Source of the DNA: JAWPNA01 sp045402695
GTDB lineage: Bacteria > Acidobacteriota > Polarisedimenticolia > JACPZX01 > DASXTC01
DNA: 37,738 bases
Reading direction: 5' to 3'
Assembly (NCBI GenBank): GCA_045402695.1
Contig: JAWPNA010000286.1
Coordinates: forward strand, 1 to 37,738
The notes under the pieces were generated by a model. The model had not been told where the DNA came from. It searched no databases and saw nothing but the letters and a program-made list of their open reading frames with translations. Shown one piece after another: positions 25,760 to 32,916 of the stretch. The position numbers and the translations under genes are program-made. Numbering within the stretch: position 1 is the stretch's first letter; every line of letters begins with the position of its first letter.

Positions 25760-27069
25760 GGAACCGGGGATTACAGGCGATCGCTCTCACGATCCTCGTG
25801 CTGCTGAACGGTTATTCGGGAGCCGCCAAGATCTTCGCATTCCGAAATGGATGGACCGGCTCGAAGGCGCTGGCACACGCGGAACTGGATCTCGCTTACA
25901 GCCGCTTCCGAGCCGCTTTGGCCTGGCAGCCCGGCAACGAACCGTACCAGGTCATTGTCGGTCGCGTGATCCGCACGGCTCAATCCAACGGCGTGCCTCT
26001 CGAGGCCCTCGAGGGACATCAGCCGATCGACGTCCTGGGTGTCGGCGTGGATGCCGTCACCTCCGCCATCGCGATGAACCCGGCCGATGCCTGGGCGTGG
26101 TTCAACCTGGCGGAGGTGTACGGGGGGTTTCGGTTCGGGCGGATCAGGCTGGACCGGATGCGGAGCGCGGGCGAGGCCGCCGCGTTGGGAGCGCCTGATC
26201 ATACGAAGGCCTCCGAACCAGCCGCTGTCGGGCTCGACCCTGAAGACAGAATCGCGGCGGCCGCCACCATGAAAGCACTGGAGCTGGAGCCGGAGTTTTT
26301 CTTCTATCATGACTTTCTGGCGAAGCTGTACTGGGACAGGGGTCTGAAAGAGGCCGCTGGGCGGGAGATCAGGGAGAGCTTCGCCCTGATGCCGCGCCTG
26401 GAGGTGCACCCGCTCCGGGACAACCCCAGAATCCTCGAGGAGCTCGCGAACCCGATCCTGGAGGGGATCGATCGGGCGGCATTGAACCCGTCTCTCGATC
26501 CTTCGCTGGCATTGCGGGCTCGGGCCGACGTGCTGGAGCTTCTGGGCCGGAGCCGCGAGGCCATCGCGGCCTGGGAGGATCTCGCACGGCGCGACGCGTC
26601 GGCGCACGCCATCGAATGTGATCTCAACATCGGGAAGCTGCACCAACGTCTGGGCGAGTTCAAGGAGAGCATCCCGTTTCTTGAACGAGTATTAGGGCGA
26701 GATTCCGGGGTCGGAGGGGGCAGGGAAGCCCTCAGCCTCCTGGCGCAGGCCCACGCGCGCCTATCGGATCACCAGCAGGCGATCGCATACCTGAAGCGTT
26801 ACCTGGCCTCGGAGCCGGGAGCCCTCCACGCCTACCTGAGGCTGGGCGATGAGCTGGAGGCGGCGGGCAATCCCAGCGAAGCGGAGCAGGTGCTCGTCAC
26901 AGCGGTTAGAAAATTCCCCGACGAACCGGTGGCCTACGAGGGAGTCATCGCAAGCCTGGTGCGCCACGGCAAGATCGAAGAGGCGAAACTTTATGCTGAG
27001 GCGCTCAGACACAAGGACCCGGCAAGCAAGACGGCGGAAGCTCTCCTCGAGCGGTCCAGAAAAAACTAG
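25756..27069 (+). CDS. TPR-repeat protein coupled to the O-antigen ligase-like gene
   Basis: 437 residues from GTG at 25756, which overlaps the previous stop (GTGA) behind GGGAGGAGGG. Residues about 7-24 are one hydrophobic segment, a signal anchor or uncleaved signal. TPR-like pairs recur through the chain (AYSRFRAALAWQPGN, AWAWFNLAEVYGG, AAATMKALELEPEF, ALSLLAQAHARLSDHQQAI, LHAYLRLGDELEAAGNPSEA), with the array densest after residue 270. Many Wzy/WaaL-like proteins carry a C-terminal TPR region; here it is a separate, coupled gene, so it probably works with the ligase outside the membrane. Confidence 0.85.
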   Translation: MRNRGLQAIALTILVLLNGYSGAAKIFAFRNGWTGSKALAHAELDLAYSRFRAALAWQPGNEPYQVIVGRVIRTAQSNGVPLEALEGHQPIDVLGVGVDAVTSAIAMNPADAWAWFNLAEVYGGFRFGRIRLDRMRSAGEAAALGAPDHTKASEPAAVGLDPEDRIAAAATMKALELEPEFFFYHDFLAKLYWDRGLKEAAGREIRESFALMPRLEVHPLRDNPRILEELANPILEGIDRAALNPSLDPSLALRARADVLELLGRSREAIAAWEDLARRDASAHAIECDLNIGKLHQRLGEFKESIPFLERVLGRDSGVGGGREALSLLAQAHARLSDHQQAIAYLKRYLASEPGALHAYLRLGDELEAAGNPSEAEQVLVTAVRKFPDEPVAYEGVIASLVRHGKIEEAKLYAEALRHKDPASKTAEALLERSRKN

Positions 27070-27078
27070 CAGCGGAAA

Positions 27079-27114
27079 GGGCCCTGAGCGATACCCCAGT
27101 CGGGGCTAGGGTCC
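27079..27114 (+). terminator. Two-part hairpin after the TPR gene
   Basis: GGGCCCT (27079-27085) pairs with AGGGTCC (27108-27114) with one G.U, and inside it CCCC pairs with GGGG around AGTC. It begins 10 bases after the stop at 27069. No T-run follows, so it is a possible terminator or 3' stabiliser only. Confidence 0.35.
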
Positions 27115-27272
27115 GGTCGGTCCCCCGGGGATGTTGGTGTCCTTGAAGAGCATCTTGCAATCCTGCACTTCGTCCATGCGGAGATCGGAACGACTGGCCA
27201 GACCACTGGGACGAGGGCTGTGAGGGAAATCAGCCTCCTCGTCGCCACGAGAGTACTGCCGCGGAAGCCCTT

Positions 27273-27316
27273 GAAAGCAAACAACCTTCTCCACACCTGG
27301 ACGGCATGGAGAAGGT
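27273..27316 (-). terminator. Rho-independent-type terminator of the ten-cysteine protein gene
   Basis: A perfect 10-bp stem (27316-27307 with 27293-27284, arm TGGAGAAGGT) has a 13-base loop. On the minus strand it is followed by TGTTTGCTTTC, a T-rich stretch. It begins 28 bases after the stop at 27344. Confidence 0.6.
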
Positions 27317-27343
27317 CGGATGCATTAGCCAATAACCGGCTTC

Positions 27344-27658
27344 TTACGGCTCGGGTGGTGACTCGCCGTTCTTGATGGCAAGGCAGCGGTCCTTGCAGGC
27401 GAGCTTCACGACGTTGCACAGATCTTTACAGGCGCTGATGCACGCAGTCAGCTCTGGAGATGGGTCGGCGTACAGAGCATGGCAATCGACCTGGCAGCGA
27501 TCGCCGCAACTGTTGTACCCATCGTTGCACCCCTGGATGCAATTCGCGAAATCCCTCGCATTGTCCGCCAGCGAGAGCGTGGGCATCAGCGGCTGCAACA
27601 CAGCTACAAAGGCCGCGACCGCAAGAAACCTGAGAACCCCCCTCGTGATTTTCGGCAT
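27344..27658 (-). CDS. Small secreted protein with ten mirror-spaced cysteines
   Basis: 104 residues from ATG at 27658, behind a strong ribosome site (AGGAGGAGAGG). Residues 1-31 are a signal peptide ending LSLA, so the mature part is about 73 residues. Ten cysteines lie at 40, 44, 51, 55, 59, 73, 77, 81, 88 and 92. The gaps are 3, 6, 3, 3, then 13, then 3, 3, 6, 3: an exact mirror, each pair summing to 132. CX3C and CX6C steps put the cysteines on one side of a helix, and the 13-residue middle contains DPSP as a turn. An alpha-hairpin closed by five rungs of disulfide, or a metal-thiolate core, is expected. I recognise no named family. The tail after Cys92 is short and proline-rich. It has its own promoter and terminator. 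Confidence 0.88.
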   Translation of the reverse strand: MPKITRGVLRFLAVAAFVAVLQPLMPTLSLADNARDFANCIQGCNDGYNSCGDRCQVDCHALYADPSPELTACISACKDLCNVVKLACKDRCLAIKNGESPPEP

Positions 27659-27685
27659 ACCTCTCCTCCTGGCACACCTCAGATA

Positions 27686-27701
27686 GGAAACCTAGGTTAC
27701 C
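27686..27701. promoter_or_regulatory. Palindrome at the predicted start of transcription of the ten-cysteine gene
   Basis: GGAAACCTAGGTTACC is a 16-bp palindrome with one mismatched pair around a perfect AACCTAGGTT core. It lies directly after the -10 (27705-27710) in the direction of transcription, where a bound repressor would block initiation. Candidate operator. Confidence 0.45.
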
Positions 27702-27704
27702 TCT

Positions 27705-27732
27705 AATGTACCGCGGGATTCCTGAGCGTCAA
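27705..27732 (-). promoter_or_regulatory. Predicted promoter of the ten-cysteine gene
   Basis: On the minus strand TTGACG (27732-27727), 16 bases, then TACATT (27710-27705). The -35 has five of six consensus bases and the -10 four of six. The start of transcription would fall near 27698, about 40 bases before the ATG. Confidence 0.5.
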
Positions 27733-27883
27733 GACCAAAATCAAGTAGGGCGGCTGGATTCTACCATCTCATCAACCCATTTGTCCTGGCTACCAGACTA
27801 TTCCACCGGGCCGTTCACAACCAAAACAAGATGAACAAATATGAACATCCGTGCCGAGTCGCTTCTCTGCTCCGCGTAACACC

Positions 27884-27911
27884 TTGACTTCGGACGGGAT
27901 GGCTGTATAAA
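27884..27911 (+). promoter_or_regulatory. Predicted promoter of the beta-helix protein gene
   Basis: TTGACT (27884-27889), 16 bases, then TATAAA (27906-27911): five of six in both boxes. Transcription would start near 27918 and leave a leader of about 110 bases before ATG at 28027. Confidence 0.6.
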
Positions 27912-28026
27912 TGAGAAAACCTGACAGAGGTTGCGATCCAAAACGCACGCGCCGCAGTAATGACGGGAGCAGGGACGGATCTCGTTCCAGATCCCTATCT
28001 GTGAACGAGAGGGGCAGGCCGGAGCG

Positions 28027-30786
28027 ATGGGTGATCCTCGAAAACCTCTGAATCCCAAGCATTTACAGGAGACCTCCCGGACGGTTTCCAAAATCCCGAC
28101 GGTCGGGATCATCATGGCGGTCATAGCCCTGAGCGCGGCGTGGCTGGGGGCCGTGGGCACCACGTGGTACGCGGATTCCCACACCTGCCCGGCCACCGGG
28201 GCGGGAACATTCGCGAGCCCCTACTGCAGGATCCAGGATGCCATCTGCGTCTCCGCCTCGGGGGATACGGTCCGCGCGCTCCCCGGAACCTACCCGGAGG
28301 CCATCAGGATGCGCCCGGGCGTGAGCCTCATCGCCAGCGACCCGAACGGCAACACGGATCCCAACGGACCCGCGACGCACACGATCAACTCGGCCGGCAA
28401 GCCCTGCAACAACTCCAACTTCTGTACTAAGAATACCGGCAGCCAGTGCAGCGTCGTCACGTTCGCGTCGGGGCACTCTCCGTCCACGACTCTGCAGGGT
28501 TTCACGATCACAGGCGGGGCGGGGACGTTCCTGGCCTCCGCGCCGGACCGGATATCCGGGGGCGGAATCTACGTTTTCAGCTCGCCGACGATCATCAACA
28601 ATGTCATCACCAACAACGTGCTGGTGGGGCCTCCCCAGGATCTCCGTGGAGCCGGGGTCTACGTCAGCGCGGGCGCGCCGGTCATCACCGGCAATACCAT
28701 CACGGGCAACCGCGCCGTGCCGCCTGCCGGCTCCAACAACAACACGACCTATGGCTACGGCGGGGGGGTCTGGGTCAGTTCGTTTTCCGCACCAACGGTG
28801 GTGGGTAACATCATCCAGAGCAACGTCGCGGGTGATCCCAACCTCGCCTTCTCCGTGGGCGAAGGGGGCGGTATCGTGATCTTTCGGGATCCTAACAACC
28901 CCACTCTCGTGACCGTGGACCGCAACTTCATCGCGGACAACTCAACCGACCTTCTGGGCGGTGGCATCAGCACGGAGGTCATCAGCAGCGGGGGTGGTCA
29001 GGTGGTGATCACCAACAACGTGATCGTGGGTAACACCGCCTCCAGCGGGGGCGGCGTCCAGGTCTACCTCACGAGGCTCAACTTCATCAACAACACCGTG
29101 ACGGGCAACACCGCATTCCTGGGCGGAGGGGTGAACCTCATGCGCGGGGATATCACCCTGCCGGTCAGTATTTCGAACAACATCATCGAGGGCAACCTGC
29201 TCCGGCAGTTCGGGGACGGCGGCGGGATTTACACGCACGACCTCAGCACAACCTCCGATCCCACCATCGATTACAACGATCTTTGGGGCAACACGAAAAA
29301 CCAGATCAGCGGTGATCGGACCGATGCCAATACCATCGGCGTGTCCGGAAACTTCTCTTCCGACCCGCGATTCGTGAACCGCGCTGCCCGCGACTTTCAC
29401 CTCGACCCCAATTCGCCCGCCATCGACCGGGCGCTGGCGTCCAAGGCACCGCCGGTGGATTTCGACAACCATGGCCGCGGGGTGGACGGCAACGGTATTC
29501 CCAACAACCCTCAGGCGGGAGACGTGGACGTGGGGGCCCTCGAGCTCCTTCCCGGCTGCATCACTTTTCCAAGCGAGGTCGGGAATGTGGAGGTTGCCGG
29601 CGCTTCACCCACCACGGTGACCTTCGACCTGCAAAGCATAGGGCCGGGCGCGCACTACGAGATGATCTCGGGACTCCTTTCGCGGCTCACGCAGATTGCC
29701 AGCTTCGAGGAGGATTTCTGTCTTATGCCCAATGCAACCGTTGGCTCGTACCAGGACTCGCGCCCCGCGCCTCCGCCTGGTGACGGGTGGTACTACCTCG
29801 TGCGCGCGGCCAACGGGTGCGGCGCGGGCACGTACGGTTCGCTGATGGCCGACTCCCCGCGATCCGCCGATGTCTGCCCTGGCGGAATCGTGGACCTCGA
29901 CTTCGACGGCTCGCCGTCGGACCTGGACTGCAACGAGGCCAATCCCGACATCTCGCCTCTACAGGCCGATCTGTGCAACGGGGTGGACGACAACTGCAAC
30001 ATCCAGGTGGATGAGGGCTTCGTGTCGCAGCCCACGACATGCGGCGTGGGAGCCTGCGCGAGCATCGGCGGCACGAGCTGTGTGTCCGGGGTTGTCGGCG
30101 ACAGTTGCGTGCCGGGAGCGCCAGGCCCCAGCGACACGACATGCAACGGTGTGGACGAGAACTGCAACGGCCAGGCCGACGAGCAGTTCACTCCGCAACC
30201 CACGACATGCGGCGTCGGGGTCTGCCAGAGCACGGGTGTTTCGACCTGCGCGGCGGGGGTGTCGGGCAGCACCTGCGTGCCGGGCACGCCTATGATCGAG
30301 ATCTGCGACAATCTCGATAACAACTGCGACGCCGCCGTTGATGAAGGCTTCGATGTCGGCGGAGCCTGCACCGGGCAGACGGGCACGTGCCAGGGCCCGG
30401 GCGCGAAGATCTGTGATCCCGAGGGATCCGGCTCCGCCATTTGCAACGCCTTCATCGCACTCTCCGTGGATCTGATGTCGGGCTCCCAGGTCTTTCTCTC
30501 CTGGACGCCGTTCTCCGGCGTGGCGGCCTACGATATCGTGCGAGGGGACCTCACGGCCCTGGGCACCAGCTCCGGCGACTTTACACTCTCCACCGACCAG
30601 TGCCTCGCGGACAATCTCGCGGCCACCTCGATGGGTGAGCCCAGCCTGCCGGCTCCCGGCAATGGCTACTGGTACCTCGCGAGAGGCAGCAGTTGCGGGT
30701 TCGACAGCTATGATGAAAGCGGCTCTCCCTCCCAGGTCGGCCCGCGCGGCTCGGAGATACAGGCCTCCGCCCTGGCCTGCCCGTAA
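28027..30786 (+). CDS. Secreted right-handed beta-helix protein with MopE-type metal-binding repeats
   Basis: 919 residues. The N-terminal hydrophobic segment (about 28-45) is an uncleaved or late signal; ATG at 28114 would give a tighter signal. Residues about 165-430 are beta-helix rungs of the PbH1 type (GGGIYVFSSPTIINNVITN, VITGNTITGN, VVITNNVIVGN), the fold of polysaccharide lyases and adhesins. Three Cys-rich MopE-like units start at Cys650, Cys706 and Cys760 (CNGVDDNC, CNGVDENC, CDNLDNNC, each followed by VDEGF or ADEQF). A domain at about 520-620 (YEMISG...FCLMP...WYYLVRA) is repeated at about 812-919 (YDIVRG...QCLAD...WYLARG), flanking the MopE block. No lyase catalytic residues can be assigned. 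Probably a surface or secreted metal-binding or adhesion protein. Confidence 0.88.
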   Translation: MGDPRKPLNPKHLQETSRTVSKIPTVGIIMAVIALSAAWLGAVGTTWYADSHTCPATGAGTFASPYCRIQDAICVSASGDTVRALPGTYPEAIRMRPGVSLIASDPNGNTDPNGPATHTINSAGKPCNNSNFCTKNTGSQCSVVTFASGHSPSTTLQGFTITGGAGTFLASAPDRISGGGIYVFSSPTIINNVITNNVLVGPPQDLRGAGVYVSAGAPVITGNTITGNRAVPPAGSNNNTTYGYGGGVWVSSFSAPTVVGNIIQSNVAGDPNLAFSVGEGGGIVIFRDPNNPTLVTVDRNFIADNSTDLLGGGISTEVISSGGGQVVITNNVIVGNTASSGGGVQVYLTRLNFINNTVTGNTAFLGGGVNLMRGDITLPVSISNNIIEGNLLRQFGDGGGIYTHDLSTTSDPTIDYNDLWGNTKNQISGDRTDANTIGVSGNFSSDPRFVNRAARDFHLDPNSPAIDRALASKAPPVDFDNHGRGVDGNGIPNNPQAGDVDVGALELLPGCITFPSEVGNVEVAGASPTTVTFDLQSIGPGAHYEMISGLLSRLTQIASFEEDFCLMPNATVGSYQDSRPAPPPGDGWYYLVRAANGCGAGTYGSLMADSPRSADVCPGGIVDLDFDGSPSDLDCNEANPDISPLQADLCNGVDDNCNIQVDEGFVSQPTTCGVGACASIGGTSCVSGVVGDSCVPGAPGPSDTTCNGVDENCNGQADEQFTPQPTTCGVGVCQSTGVSTCAAGVSGSTCVPGTPMIEICDNLDNNCDAAVDEGFDVGGACTGQTGTCQGPGAKICDPEGSGSAICNAFIALSVDLMSGSQVFLSWTPFSGVAAYDIVRGDLTALGTSSGDFTLSTDQCLADNLAATSMGEPSLPAPGNGYWYLARGSSCGFDSYDESGSPSQVGPRGSEIQASALACP

Positions 30787-30812
30787 CAGTCTCCTCCCTT
30801 GACTCACTCCTC

Positions 30813-30836
30813 GCCCGGATATAGCTATATCCGGGC
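30813..30836. repeat. Perfect 24-bp palindrome before the zinc-ribbon gene
   Basis: The arm GCCCGGATATAG meets its exact reverse complement with no loop. TTGACT (30799-30804) lies just upstream, and the palindrome contains TATAGC and TATATC at roughly -10 distance, so it may be an operator lying on a promoter. Alternatively its RNA could form a terminator hairpin for the gene ending at 30786, but it has no loop and no T-run. Confidence 0.6.
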
Positions 30837-30859
30837 CGCCAGACGACGGAGGTGCGCGC

Positions 30860-31018
30860 ATGGGGACCTGCCCTGAATGTGAGGAGAACTTTTACCTGGA
30901 GGAGGATGCGGAACCGGGGGACGTCACCCAGTGTCCCAAGTGCTCCATCCGCCTGGAGATCCTGAACACCCAGCCGGTGATGCTCGACTACGCCGCGGAG
31001 GAGGATCTCAGCAACTGA
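30860..31018 (+). CDS. LysW-like small zinc-ribbon protein lacking the terminal EDWGE
   Basis: 52 residues from ATG at 30860, behind GGAGGTG. It begins MGTCPECEENFYL and has a second CPKC pair; Cys4, Cys7, Cys25 and Cys28 form a zinc ribbon. Length, order and the acidic tail match LysW/ArgW, the carrier proteins whose C-terminal Glu holds the substrate through lysine and arginine synthesis. Here the chain ends EEDLSN, without the EDWGE tail, so the standard attachment site is missing. It may be a former carrier or a stand-alone zinc-ribbon protein. No LysX-type ligase is in the window. A Ser/Thr kinase gene follows 102 bases on. Confidence 0.8.
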   Translation: MGTCPECEENFYLEEDAEPGDVTQCPKCSIRLEILNTQPVMLDYAAEEDLSN

Positions 31019-31105
31019 CCGCCACCTGGCGCGTTGAGGCCCATCCCCTGGGCTTTGCGGCGCTCACCCGACTCTTCCGAGGTTGCTGGCTCCCGCGCCA
31101 GGCCC

Positions 31106-31111
31106 TAGATT
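31106..31111 (+). promoter_or_regulatory. -10-like element just before the kinase start
   Basis: TAGATT ends 9 bases before the ATG at 31121. CCAGCCCTG lies between and has no ribosome site. A leaderless or near-leaderless message is possible. Confidence 0.3.
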
Positions 31112-31120
31112 CCAGCCCTG

Positions 31121-32533
31121 ATGTCGGGCCCCTACGAGCGCATCGATCGATACGAGGTTCAGGAGGTCGTCGGCCGCGGAGCCATGGGAGTCGTGTACCG
31201 CGCCCGCGATCCGGTCATCGGGCGTGTTGTCGCCCTCAAGACGATTGAACTCCCCGACGAAATCCCCGGCGAGGAGCGAGCGGACTCCCTGGAGCGCTTC
31301 GCGCGCGAAGCCCGCGCCGCGGGCCTGCTCTCCCACCCGAACATCGTGACGATCTACGACGTAGGAAAAGCCGGAGGGGATGGCTCCTCCTACATCGCCA
31401 TGGAGTTCGTGGAAGGCCGCACGCTGCGGCAGATGGTCCCTCACGGCCAGCGGAAGCCATCCGAGGAGATTCTCCGGATAGCCTTGCAGGTGGCGCGCGC
31501 CCTCGACTACGCCCACCGGCGCGGGATCATCCACCGCGACGTCAAGCCCGCGAACATCCTGATCAGGGACGACGGCCTGGTGAAGCTGGCCGATTTCGGC
31601 GTTGCGCGTCTCGAGTCCTCTGAGTTGACGCGCACGGGCCAGTCGGTCGGCTCGCCGTCGTACGTGGCGCCCGAGATGCTGCTGGACCAGCCCGTTGATG
31701 GACGGGCCGACCTGTTCTCCCTGGGGGTCATCCTGTACGAGGTGCTGACCGGAGAGAAGCCCTTCAGGGGAGAGAACCTCGCGTCCTTGTATCGCCAGAT
31801 CCTCTCGGAGACGCCGGCGCTTCCCTCCACCAGGAATGCCGCGATTCCGAGGGAGTGGGACACCATCATCTTGAGGCTGCTGGAGAAGAAGCCCGAGGAC
31901 CGATATCCCGGCGCGGTGCATCTGATCGAGGACCTCAGGCGGCTCGAGAAGGGCGTGCCTTTGTGCTCCGAGCTGACGCCGTCTCTGGCCCAGGCCGAGC
32001 CGGTCCCCGACTGGTTGATCGAGCAGAGCGCGGGCGAAGGGCCGACGGCAGCAAGGCCCTCAACCGCCCCTGGCCTGGCCCCCCACCGGAGGGCGCTCCT
32101 GGCGCTGCTGACCGTGACAGGTTTCGCTCTGGCGATCATCAGCGTGACGATGCTCATCCGAGGCCGGGCTCCAGAGACGCCGGCCGCCGCGGCCACCACA
32201 GAGACACTGGTGGCCGTGGCGCCCACGGCGGAGCTCACCGTGCGCCTGGCCCACAGCCTGAAAGCGGGCCGCATCAGCGTCACCATGGACGGCAATCCGC
32301 TGATGGAGGAGGAGGTCAAGGGGGAGTGGTCGAAGATGAGGGTGCAAGGCACCCTGTCGCGCCAAGTCCGGATTCCGGCGGGCAAACATCTGTTCAAGGT
32401 GCTCGTGGATGACGGCGGTGACCGGGAGTGGACCGGCGCCACGACGCGAGAGGTGGAGGAGGGCTCCGGCCCGACTCTCTTCGTCGAGGTGAAGGGCTTC
32501 CTGAAGAAGAGCCTCGATCTGACCTGGTATTGA
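31121..32533 (+). CDS. PknB-type Ser/Thr protein kinase with one membrane segment
   Basis: 470 residues. Kinase domain at about 10-275: glycine loop GRGAMG (18-23), Lys40, catalytic HRDVKPAN (Asp140, Asn145), DFG at 158-160, APE at 183-185. The Arg-Asp pair marks it as a kinase that is usually activated by phosphorylation of its activation loop, which here contains several Ser and Thr. A membrane segment at about 325-345 follows a Pro/Ala linker. The C-terminal 110 residues (about 360-470) form a beta-rich external domain of no family I know (LTVRLAHSLKAGRISVTMDG, split by description), which may be the sensor. It has no PASTA repeats. Confidence 0.93.
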   Translation: MSGPYERIDRYEVQEVVGRGAMGVVYRARDPVIGRVVALKTIELPDEIPGEERADSLERFAREARAAGLLSHPNIVTIYDVGKAGGDGSSYIAMEFVEGRTLRQMVPHGQRKPSEEILRIALQVARALDYAHRRGIIHRDVKPANILIRDDGLVKLADFGVARLESSELTRTGQSVGSPSYVAPEMLLDQPVDGRADLFSLGVILYEVLTGEKPFRGENLASLYRQILSETPALPSTRNAAIPREWDTIILRLLEKKPEDRYPGAVHLIEDLRRLEKGVPLCSELTPSLAQAEPVPDWLIEQSAGEGPTAARPSTAPGLAPHRRALLALLTVTGFALAIISVTMLIRGRAPETPAAAATTETLVAVAPTAELTVRLAHSLKAGRISVTMDGNPLMEEEVKGEWSKMRVQGTLSRQVRIPAGKHLFKVLVDDGGDREWTGATTREVEEGSGPTLFVEVKGFLKKSLDLTWY

Positions 32534-32540
32534 GCTTCCG

Positions 32541-32846
32541 TTACTCCGACGGACCCCGTCGCTTCCTGACAGCGTCGATCTTCGCTTCCATCTCCTCCTC
32601 GATCCTGGCTCTCTCCCGCTGATACCCCTCCTCGACGATACGGACAGCCTCAGGGTCCCCCGAGCCACGGGCCTTGCGCATGTCGCCTTGATGCAGGATC
32701 TCCCGCTCCGCCAGCTTGGCCTTGTGGAATTGGCGTATGCGCGCGATTTCCTCTTTCTGCTTCTGCGTGAGCGTGAGCCCTGTCTCGCCGCGCTCGGCGT
32801 CCTTCCTCTGGAGCTTCTCCATCGCGATCTCGTATGAAGTCTTCAT
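32541..32846 (-). CDS. Small charged coiled-coil protein
   Basis: 101 residues from ATG at 32846; an ATG two codons upstream (32852) is the alternative. It begins MKTSYEIAMEKLQ and is highly charged and helical throughout, with coiled-coil heptads in LTQKQKEEIARIRQFHKAKL and again in QRERARIEEEMEAKIDAVRKR (each quoted only in part). No cysteine, signal peptide or membrane segment. Similar small proteins occur in other environmental phyla; the function is unknown. The start at 32846 is preferred because TATACT ends exactly 7 bases before it and no ribosome site is present. Confidence 0.75.
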   Translation of the reverse strand: MKTSYEIAMEKLQRKDAERGETGLTLTQKQKEEIARIRQFHKAKLAEREILHQGDMRKARGSGDPEAVRIVEEGYQRERARIEEEMEAKIDAVRKRRGPSE

Positions 32847-32853
32847 GCGCATC

Positions 32854-32859
32854 AGTATA
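32854..32859 (-). promoter_or_regulatory. -10 element 7 bases before the coiled-coil gene
   Basis: On the minus strand TATACT, five of six consensus bases, is followed by GATGCGC and then ATG at 32846. It comes directly after the T-run of the terminator of the preceding gene, so terminator and promoter occupy under 60 bases together. Confidence 0.45.
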
Positions 32860-32861
32860 CA

Positions 32862-32900
32862 GAAAACCCCCGCCCGCGGATCTGCTCAGCGGACGGGGGT
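32862..32900 (-). terminator. Rho-independent terminator of the fused substrate-binding protein gene
   Basis: On the minus strand GCGGGCGGGGG-type arms pair over 11 positions with one mismatch (32900-32889 with 32877-32866), loop of 11 bases, followed by TTTTCT. It begins about 17 bases after the stop at 32917. It is the clearest terminator in the window. Confidence 0.75.
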
Positions 32901-32916
32901 CGCGTAGGGCAGTACT

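Larger units (their letters stand above)
27659..28026. other. Divergent intergenic region, 368 bases
   Basis: It is less GC-rich than the genes around it. It holds the promoter and a palindrome of the ten-cysteine gene on the left, and the promoter of the beta-helix gene plus a leader of about 110 bases on the right. Between 27733 and 27883 I see no gene, hairpin or motif that I can support. Confidence 0.6.

Noticed and set aside
25756..27069. Fusion of the O-antigen ligase-like gene and the TPR gene by a sequencing frameshift
   Set aside because: The GTGA overlap has its own strong ribosome site (GGGAGGAGGG), and the TPR protein has its own hydrophobic N-terminus, so two genes are more likely.
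27106..27294. Short minus-strand frame between the TPR gene and the ten-cysteine gene
   Set aside because: It ends GGPTGP and has one DCK, faintly like the tail of the ten-cysteine protein, but there is no cysteine series, ribosome site or conserved pattern. Its upstream part contains the terminator hairpin. A decayed duplicate cannot be shown.
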